From Pseudo-nitzschia pungens (Eukaryota > Bacillariophyta > Bacillariophyceae > Bacillariales > Bacillariaceae), in contig CM074763.1 of assembly GCA_037355855.1 (NCBI GenBank), positions 5,022,001-5,086,000 on the forward strand: a stretch of 64,000 nt of DNA, in the 5' to 3' direction. Shown here piece after piece: positions 56,905 through 64,000 of the stretch. Numbering within the stretch: the first letter of the stretch is position 1; each line of letters starts with the position of its first letter. The notes under the pieces are model-generated. The model had not been told where the DNA came from. It worked only from the letters and a program-made list of their open reading frames with translations, and did no database searches. The position numbers and the translations under genes are program-made.

Positions 56905-58443
56905 ATGAGGCGATCAGCTTTTCTTTTGATCGTCGGCATGCTATTGCTTCCGAATGAACCGGTGTTTGTTCTCGCTGGTCGTCGCAGTTCGACGGGCGCA
57001 AAGAATAACAAAAAGCAATTCGATTCAGACAACTACTACACCGTCCTCGGTCTGACGAAAAAAGCCAAGGAAAAGGAAATCAAGTCTGCCTATCGAAAAC
57101 TTGCCCTCAAGTATCATCCCGACAAGGTGAAAGAGGGCGAGGATGCCGAGGAAGCAGAAAACATCTTTGTCAAGGTTAGCGAGGCATATTCCGTATTGAG
57201 TGACAAGGAGAAGCGGAAAATATACGATCGATACGGGAAAAACGGACTTGACGCCTTTGAGAAGGGACAGGATCCGGCGTCTGCCGGTTTCGGAGGATTT
57301 AGTGGTGGTGGTGGTGGTGGACACGGTGGATTCGGTGGATTTGGGCAACAAGGCTTCCGCCAATCGGGTGGAGGTGGCTTCGGCGGATTCGGTGGCAGCA
57401 GTGGTTTTGGGGGCTTTGGCGGTAGTGGTGGTTTCGGTGGTTTCGGTGGAGGTCGAACACAGGGAGGATTCGATCCCTTTTCGATGTTTGAAGAAATGTT
57501 TGCGGGCCAGGCGGGAGGAGCATCCGGTGGAGGTCAGCACCGACGACGAGACGGAAGGAATCGGGGACGACAGCACCAACAACAACAGCCGGACTTGTTT
57601 CCTAAAGGACAAAGTCATGTTGCTCGATTGGGAAAGCCGAAATTTCCAGACAAGAATAGCAAACACATGTGGATGATCATGTTTTACGCGAACGACAATA
57701 AAGAATCGCGACAAGTAAGCGAGAAGTACGAAAATCTAGCATCCCAGTCCAATTTGCCATACAAGGTGGGGGCAGTCGATTGCAAATTATCGCAACGGGA
57801 AGAGAAATTCTGCACCGAAAAGGGAATCGATTCAAATAGCGACCTTCCTAGCTTTGGGATGGTCGTTGATGGGGAACTGATAATGTACAAGGATTACAAT
57901 CGCCAGACGACTTCCTCGTCGAAAGATTTCCACAATTTTTGTATGGATCACATGCCGAAAAAATATGTTCAAAACATCAACAACGTTCCGCAGGTCAAGG
58001 AGCGGTTATTATCATCAACAGCGGAAACGAATAGCAATTCATGGTTTCAGTCTTCATCGTCGTCGAAGACGAAGACACCACTCACCCCTGCTATTTTACT
58101 GCTGACTGACAAATATGAAACATCATCTATGTTTTTCAGCCTAACCTATTACTTCCGAAAGGACTTCGTATTTGGTGAATCCCGTGCCAAAAACCTGAAA
58201 CTGTCACAAATGTTTAAGGTGAAACGATATCCGACCCTGCTAGCGTTTGTCCCGTCGACGATATCGTTGAATGCCGGGTACGAAGAATTTGATGGCAACT
58301 ACAATATAGTTCGATACACTGGTTCATTGAAAAAAGATAAAATCATCGCGTGGTTGTCAAAATTGAAAACAAGTATCCAAAAGGAGGAGGGAACGAAGAA
58401 TCAGAGCAACAGCAGAAGACGAACAACGCGGACAGAATTCTAG
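56905..58443 (+). CDS. ER-luminal J-domain protein with a thioredoxin-like C-terminal half
   Basis: The ATG at 56905 starts a 512-residue protein with a cleavable signal ([22 protein letters not shown]). The J domain spans about 40-115 ([20 protein letters not shown]) with the HPD motif in [10 protein letters not shown] and ends in [15 protein letters not shown] long Gly/Phe-rich region (about 125-220, GGFGGFGG units) follows. The rest (about 235-500) reads like two thioredoxin-fold segments: [20 protein letters not shown] and [19 protein letters not shown], then a second with [16 protein letters not shown] CxxC redox motif is absent, so these are probably binding folds as in DNAJC16-type proteins. 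The cochaperone would stimulate an ER Hsp70 (BiP). There is no C-terminal KDEL-like signal. Confidence 0.85.
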   Translation: MRRSAFLLIVGMLLLPNEPVFVLAGRRSSTGAKNNKKQFDSDNYYTVLGLTKKAKEKEIKSAYRKLALKYHPDKVKEGEDAEEAENIFVKVSEAYSVLSDKEKRKIYDRYGKNGLDAFEKGQDPASAGFGGFSGGGGGGHGGFGGFGQQGFRQSGGGGFGGFGGSSGFGGFGGSGGFGGFGGGRTQGGFDPFSMFEEMFAGQAGGASGGGQHRRRDGRNRGRQHQQQQPDLFPKGQSHVARLGKPKFPDKNSKHMWMIMFYANDNKESRQVSEKYENLASQSNLPYKVGAVDCKLSQREEKFCTEKGIDSNSDLPSFGMVVDGELIMYKDYNRQTTSSSKDFHNFCMDHMPKKYVQNINNVPQVKERLLSSTAETNSNSWFQSSSSSKTKTPLTPAILLLTDKYETSSMFFSLTYYFRKDFVFGESRAKNLKLSQMFKVKRYPTLLAFVPSTISLNAGYEEFDGNYNIVRYTGSLKKDKIIAWLSKLKTSIQKEEGTKNQSNSRRRTTRTEF

Positions 58444-58714
58444 CCTTCAAAGTTCTCGAACATTTGTTGCTTGCACTGCGTAAATAATAATAGAAAAAAG
58501 GCAAAGAAGATATGCTTAGACGCTTTACAGTCGGGAACGTGTAGAGGTGAGACTATTGCTCCATCTGTATTGTTGTATTCATCATAAATGGAGTTGTCGA
58601 ATTCAATGGAAAATATGGGCGTGGACGTGAAGTAGATACTTTCTGTTACCACAATTATGAATCATTCAAAAGTCGTATCGGAGTGTTAGAAATTGTAATC
58701 TTTAGCTGCCGTAA

Positions 58715-60097
58715 TTACTTCGTTCTGGGGACGATCATCGGAAGACCGAGTGCTCCGTCGCCGAAAAAGTTCGAGTGAAGATAAGGTTCCAAAAATAAGT
58801 GCGCAAAGGGAATTCCCATTCCTACGACAAATATCGTCTTTAAGGGTGGAGGAACATTTCTGCTAATTCTTTGAAAGAATGAGGATTTTCCGATGGTCAA
58901 TTCCAAACCAATCAAAAGGGCCTGCCAAAGAAAAAAAACTGTGGTGCCGCCATACTGAAAGCGATACTTGCCATCTTCCCTATCATTGCTACCGTCAAAG
59001 GCGACAGACAGGAGCCATTCGTGAAATGCCCCACTGGACAGAAAGGTCGTAAGAATGGCCGCCGTCTGCGAAGAAAGGAGCTTCCTGACCGGTTTATAGA
59101 CTCCGTTCTTCAACACAGTATGGACCAATAGGTTCCATCGGCGCCCCCAAAACTCCATGGGCGATTGACTTTTCATCAATGGGTTGTGCATGATCGGTTC
59201 GGTTTTGTACCCACTCAAGAGTGTAAAGAGAAACGTCAAACCCTCCATATAGGTGGTCAGATAGAGTTGGAAGAACAAAGCTTGCAACGCACTGTTTGCG
59301 TACAGCTGCCACATGAAATAGTCCTCTGTCGAGTATCCCAATTTTGTTTCTTCGTTCTTTCTTGTCATTTGAAACACGCCACAGTGAGGATAGCAACCGA
59401 GGAAGGACTGGTATGCTCCCGTCGCAAACACGAGGGCTTTGAACCGAACCAAATGTTTCACCTTTTCCCCACTGCTGCAAGGTATCGGATCTCCGATCTT
59501 TCTGCACTTGTCTTCGATCGTTGCCGACCCTGCACCATCTTCTTTCGTTGTGTTCCGAGATGCTGTGGCTTTTTGTTCTTTGAACCGAGCCGCAATCGGG
59601 ATAGTGGCGTAATAAAAACAAAACTTCGAGGCGGAGTCTTTGACGTAATCGGGAGCAAAACCGTAGATGACTTCGGTGGTGCGGAAAGCGCATATAATTG
59701 ATATACATCCGATCATGAACCTGAAAATGCAATTTTGTATATCCATCGCTTCTATCAGAAAGAAGCTGAACGTAGCCCAAAAAGGCAGGATGAAACCCCA
59801 GCCGACGATGTAGGCTTGGGTCGATCCTTCCTGTTTTGCTTTTATGACGGTGTGGTATAAGATAAGACCGACGATAGCAGCCAAGGATATCGTGCCCAGC
59901 ACCACCATCAAGAGCTCGATCCAGTACAAGACCGAAAACATGAAAAAGTCAAATTCAGCCTTCGCTACTTCGGTCGTTCCTGCTTTCGTCCCTGGGATCA
60001 TGATCCTGTCGGCAATGCTCCGTGGCAGTGAAAAGGAAAACAAGGGTCTTCGACCATCGAGGCGGACGACGGAGCTACCAGTAGGATCATTGTTCAT
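58715..60097 (-). CDS. MBOAT/wax-synthase-type O-acyltransferase
   Basis: The start is the ATG at 60097; the frame upstream opens only from a TTG. This gives 460 residues with seven or eight membrane helices, the first near residues 35-65 (FMFSVLYWIELLMVVLGTIS). The catalytic block is MEFWGRRWNLLVHTVLKNGV followed by LSSGAFHEWLLSVAF, with the conserved MBOAT His in GAFHEW. This layout (FWGRRW and SGxxHE, MBOAT_2) fits wax-ester synthase-like enzymes rather than DGAT1, whose blocks differ. The likely reaction is acyl-CoA transfer to an alcohol or sterol-like acceptor in the ER, forming storage or surface lipids. The acceptor cannot be read from sequence. Confidence 0.82.
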   Translation of the reverse strand: MNNDPTGSSVVRLDGRRPLFSFSLPRSIADRIMIPGTKAGTTEVAKAEFDFFMFSVLYWIELLMVVLGTISLAAIVGLILYHTVIKAKQEGSTQAYIVGWGFILPFWATFSFFLIEAMDIQNCIFRFMIGCISIICAFRTTEVIYGFAPDYVKDSASKFCFYYATIPIAARFKEQKATASRNTTKEDGAGSATIEDKCRKIGDPIPCSSGEKVKHLVRFKALVFATGAYQSFLGCYPHCGVFQMTRKNEETKLGYSTEDYFMWQLYANSALQALFFQLYLTTYMEGLTFLFTLLSGYKTEPIMHNPLMKSQSPMEFWGRRWNLLVHTVLKNGVYKPVRKLLSSQTAAILTTFLSSGAFHEWLLSVAFDGSNDREDGKYRFQYGGTTVFFLWQALLIGLELTIGKSSFFQRISRNVPPPLKTIFVVGMGIPFAHLFLEPYLHSNFFGDGALGLPMIVPRTK

Positions 60098-61623
60098 TGC
60101 AGTCGATGTTTTGTTGCGTTTATTGTCGATCGATGTGTCTGTGGTTTTAGCTATTAGCTGTGGCCTTTGCAATACTCGTATTCCTCCTTGATTGCATTCG
60201 GAAAGCTTTTGAATTGCGTACTTGCTTGCTTAAAGCGAATGCCACTATTTGCATCGAACCCTGGAGATTAAAGTAATCAACAATGATCGATGATTGACCA
60301 GGTGTCAAACTTTGTGAGGGTAACCTTATTATTTGAAATACGAAGTAAAGAGGAGGATTGATTTTTTATTTTGATTTATTCCCATAACAATCCGAAGTTA
60401 CAGTATTTGTCACGTAGTGTTTTTATTTAGGGTACAGGTACACGTAATTACCAGTAGTATTTTAAGGAGCATTTACTATTATTTTAAAACAAAAAGCCCA
60501 AAAATTGAAAATAAATGAGAGGTAAACCTTAGTTACTACGTACTTCGTAATTTTTTTCAGGTTTGTTCGGAGTTTTTGTACCAGTGCTTGCTTTCTTTTG
60601 AAGCTTAAAAAGCGAATGCAAGCGAAGAAATACCACTACCGGTACGTAAGTCAAGTTACTCGTACTGGTACGCTATTTGCATTGAACCTTGGCTGGTGAT
60701 CAAAATCAGCACTGATTGATGATTGACACCGAAGTCATTCTCGATTGCTCGATCCTTAATCCATGAAGTCAAATCACTTTCTACTTCTAAGTTAACACAT
60801 ACCGGTAAACATACCGGTACCCGTGAAAAATTAAAATGGATCACGTTTACCATAATGGATCACGTCGAGTGACAGCATCTTTGCTTTTTGGAATATCTCC
60901 TTGCATACACCACCTCTGTTCAAAGTAAAGACATCGTCTGTTAGCTAACACTCTACTCTACAATGCTCTATATTTACTTTTAAACAATCTTGCTTATTCT
61001 TCCCTTAGTAAGCTCCAGAATACAGAAATTGGGCCAAAAATTGTGTGTTTTTGAGTGACAGCATCGAGCCGGCATGGTTTTCCAGGTTTTCCAGCTTGCG
61101 CGCAGTAAAAAGAACATGATATTATTATTATGATTTATACCGTATGGTACATACATACAAAGAACAACAATTTTCAGACGTCAAGATGCTGTCACTCTAT
61201 TGTATGGTCCCGTGTAGAAAATGTACCAGTGTCTACATTTACCATGATGGATCAATTTTTGGCCATTTTTTGAAAAAACCACTAACTACAGGGGGCCAAA
61301 GCTATGGATGTAAGTCACTGATTTCAACAGGAGTTGTTGCAAACAGTCGGTTTATAGTGTTTATGAATAGGTTGTAACTTTCGTTGAGGAGGTTTCCATT
61401 ACTGGGAGGAAGGTATTTGGTCAGATAGTGAGGCAACAATCTGTCACTCCGACGTGATTCATTTTAGTTTTTCACGGGTACAAGTAACCTTATTTGTACT
61501 TGTACTGTATGCGCAATACCACTACGGAAAATTACTATCAGCTGTCCCCAAATTACAAATTACGTGGTAGTTCGTATTGAATTGAAGGAGTGAAGAATGC
61601 ATGCGATAGAGGCAACAGTTCAG
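60098..61623. other. AT-rich spacer with repeated ACCGGTAC/GTACGTA words
   Basis: About 1.5 kb without a gene, between the MBOAT start and tRNA-Asn. Two similar stretches (about 60230-60330 and 60660-60770, each with TTGCATTGAACC or TTGCATCGAACC, then GGTGATCAA or ATCAACAATGA, then TGATTGA) look like diverged copies of a repeat. Two others share ATGGATCA and TGAGTGACAGCAT near 60835-60880 and 61050-61250. Confidence 0.45.
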
Positions 61624-61696
61624 GGATGATTAGCTCAGTTGGTAGAGCGTGCGACTGTTAATCGCAAGGCCATGAGTTCGATCCTCATATCGTCCG
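61624..61696 (+). tRNA. tRNA-Asn(GTT)
   Basis: Acceptor GGATGAT pairs with ATCGTCC, discriminator G, D-arm GCTCAGTTGGTAGAGC, anticodon stem GCGA/TCGC with loop CTGTTAA (anticodon GTT), T-arm ATGAGTTCGATCCTCAT. 73 nt, no intron. A T5 run follows about 45 bp downstream. Confidence 0.95.
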
Positions 61697-62007
61697 TGAA
61701 TCGTGATCCAGGATCACGAGACACACCGTCGTCCTCTCTTTTTCTCCGTGCCTCCATTGTTCCGGAACCCAGGAGTGTGAATTCCAGTACTCTGCCCTAC
61801 AAATCATGCATCCAAGACACCAATACCTTATGAAAAGTTGAGACCTATTATCATTCATACGTGTGACATCTTTTGCACACACGAAAATCTTTTCTCACTA
61901 ATCGGATATTGACTGATTCATTTGCCTCATCGCTTCAATAAACAAAATCGCGAAATCTTTCGTCTGATTGAATGTAGATACGAAGAGATGAATTTCATCC
62001 ACCCAAA

Positions 62008-64000
62008 TCATTTAGGAAGTGAGAGATTTGTCAGTTTGATTACCAGATCCTCCTTCGTCGTTTCAGAACAGCTTATGCCAAGATTTTCGCCAGGATCGAT
62101 TCCAATCGTGACACTTCGAATCGCCGGTACGAACATCTTCTCTCCTCTAGGGATAATAAGGTCCTTACATTCCTTGAGTGCAATATCGGCACAACCCTTC
62201 ACGACGAGACGATCAACTCCAGAGGTAGAATCGAATTCAATCTCAAAATTGTTGAATTGAATTCTTATCGGATCGACTTGGAGGCACGGAGATCGATCCA
62301 CAAAAGTAACCTCCGCACTGGTCTTTTTCGTTTTCAATGGAATATCGATCGAGCCAGCTCCTCGGAGTATAAATTCCTGACCCCGTGGCGCCTTATCAAT
62401 GATTGCATACCAAAGTTTGGATAACCAGGGTAGATTCATGTGGGTGCGATGGACTTCCAAGAGATTTGATGTTGGGTCGATAAGGCGATGATAAGGGCCT
62501 TCATTTGTTGAAGCTTTGGAATAACAGTAAAAATCAACACCGTCAACAATTGTGAGACCCAATTGATGTTGATTTTGCACAGTTTGCCTAGCGTTGTACT
62601 TACCGAAGTACGAAGTTGTCATCTGCACACCCGTTCTCCCTTTGCACGACTCATCAAGATTGAATTCTTTGGTGAGTGTTCCAGCAACTTTAGGCATTTG
62701 GCGAGGAAACATCTGGAGGACTGAAAGTGTGCGTGGATTATTTTGGAGATACATTTCATACGGTAAGCTTTGGATATCTATAAGAGGACTCTGCGCAGCA
62801 GCTTGGTTTGGAAAATAAAACTCTCCACATTTAGCCCTCAAAGCCATAAAGGACAGTCCCGGGGAGTGGAAAGTGGATTTCGAATGCAACATCATCGTCC
62901 AAGACCATCGATAACCTTCGAAAGTATGCCTGAATTCACCTCGAGACACTATCGGCATTCGAAGAGGGATGAGCCACTGGACCAGAAGAAAAACAATTGG
63001 AAGTAGATATTTCTTTCTGACTCCGTGTTGGATGTGACCTGCGTCGGGGTCATCAAGACGCATTCGGAATTGTATCGCTAACCATTTTGCATGGGAAAGG
63101 GTGTCACCACCGAGCGACTCTTGGGCCTTGTCAATCGCATCGGATCTTTGAAAGAGGAGACCGGCAAAAATCATACCTATTGGAAAAGAATAGCCGATTC
63201 TTTGAGCCATCGTATAGCCGGTGAATCCGTGGAACAAAAAACCTACTAGTTGTAATTTGTGCCCCGGCGGTAGGAACATGAGGACAAAAAAGAGCATGAA
63301 ATCGAGACAGAGACCCGACAAGCCAATAAAGCGAAATAGCCACGGGAAAGTTGTATTTAGTGCACTCCATGGAATTCCCCGATGATCCCCTTGCTCTTCA
63401 AATGATAGGAAGATGCCCTTCACTATTTGCCCGCTCAACCAATCAGAATCGAATTTCCAAAGCGATGCAAAAGCATAGACCACAACAATTTGTCCTCGTA
63501 ACGCGTGAACCCAACCGGCCTTCCCATGAATATCGTCTTTCCTGCAATTGCAATAAAATGCCATGAGGGTTGACAGGAGAAAAAATAGGTAATTATGGTC
63601 TGAATTTGCATCGTAAGTATGGATTCACGAAAAGATATTAAGTTAAGTGATCAGTGGATGTGACGAACTGCACCAAAAAAATAAATGAAACAAAACATGA
63701 AACGGTGTAGAGTTGTCTAACTGAAACATGCTAGGCGAAAGATATGAAACTTACTTATAAACAACACAATATTGGTAAATATCATTTGTCCTGTCATAAA
63801 GGCAAAGATGACAGTGGCGGCATTGTTGACAGTCGAGGTGAGAGCAATAAGCGTTCCAAAATAACGAATCTTTTCGGCATCTGCAATTGTCCTCGGAGCG
63901 AAATCATATATCCATTCAGTATGATCATAAGTCGTGAATTCACTTAGTCGCTCGACTTCATTCGGCGTGAATGAATCGGCGCAATCATATTTGTCCACAA
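62008..64000 (-). CDS. Vitamin K-dependent gamma-carboxylase-like HTTM membrane protein (partial)
   Basis: The gene runs off the right edge, so the N-terminus is missing. The edge exon (down to about 63751) ends in membrane segments (LIALTSTVNNAATVIFAFMT, QMIFTNIVLFIS). The second exon, 63541 to 62008, starts after TTGCAG and encodes about 510 residues: AGWVHALRGQIVVVYAFASL, more membrane helices, then LLVQWLIPLRMPI and YRWSWTMMLHSKS, the typical HTTM end. A beta-rich C-terminal domain follows. The HTTM module is shared by vitamin K-dependent gamma-carboxylase and bacterial relatives; the AGLKKLD-like slot reads ASLWKFDSDWL here. Carboxylase activity is not proven, since many HTTM proteins are uncharacterised. 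The junction is uncertain: the GTAAGT donor at 63754 would break frame, whereas a GTTTCA donor at 63750 keeps it. Confidence 0.72.

Overview
The window is nuclear DNA of a diatom, most likely a pennate one; the species cannot be fixed from sequence alone. The signs are short GT-AG introns (about 90 to 530 bp) whose phases join neighbouring reading frames exactly, Pol III type tRNA genes, type I membrane proteins with long Pro-Thr or Pro-Ser repeats, and a CRAL-TRIO plus DUF6824-like protein of a kind I associate with diatoms. There are no operons. Genes lie on both strands, separated by 0.2 to 2.7 kb of AT-rich spacer full of short motifs such as TACCGTAC and ACTTCGTA.

Layout. 1-10 kb: a C2-domain membrane protein (two exons, minus), a membrane-anchored cupin/JmjC-type dioxygenase (minus), a jacalin-like lectin (minus) and the decayed 3' end of a DDE transposase. 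10-17 kb: tRNA-Ser(AGA) and two large repeat-rich type I membrane proteins, both minus. 18-25 kb: a transmembrane VHL-beta/PUB fusion and an ankyrin-histone deacetylase fusion, both minus and both put together here across introns. 25-41 kb: a giant CENP-E-like kinesin (four exons, 3,072 residues, twelve internal 74-residue repeats), convergent with an ALIX/Bro1-UBA protein, which is in turn divergent from a DA2/Sip5-like RING protein. 41-49 kb: a retroposition-like insertion, a Stowaway-like MITE, a CLN3 (battenin) homologue, an alpha/beta hydrolase and a large fold-back repeat. 49-56 kb: tRNA-Gly(GCC), tRNA-Arg(TCT), the Rab geranylgeranyltransferase alpha subunit, a CRAL-TRIO/DUF6824 gene with a one-base frameshift, and a second hairpin MITE. 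56-64 kb: an ER J-protein with a thioredoxin-like half, a wax-synthase-type MBOAT acyltransferase, tRNA-Asn(GTT) and a gamma-carboxylase-like HTTM protein that runs off the right edge.

Most genes are unrelated housekeeping or membrane-traffic functions (Rab prenylation, ESCRT, CLN3, ER folding). The most unusual pair is the VHL-beta/PUB membrane protein and, 13 kb away, a membrane-anchored Fe(II)/2-oxoglutarate dioxygenase-like protein. In animals, pVHL reads prolyl hydroxylation made by such an enzyme class. A link here is speculative. Several gene models were built by matching intron phases by eye and need transcript support.
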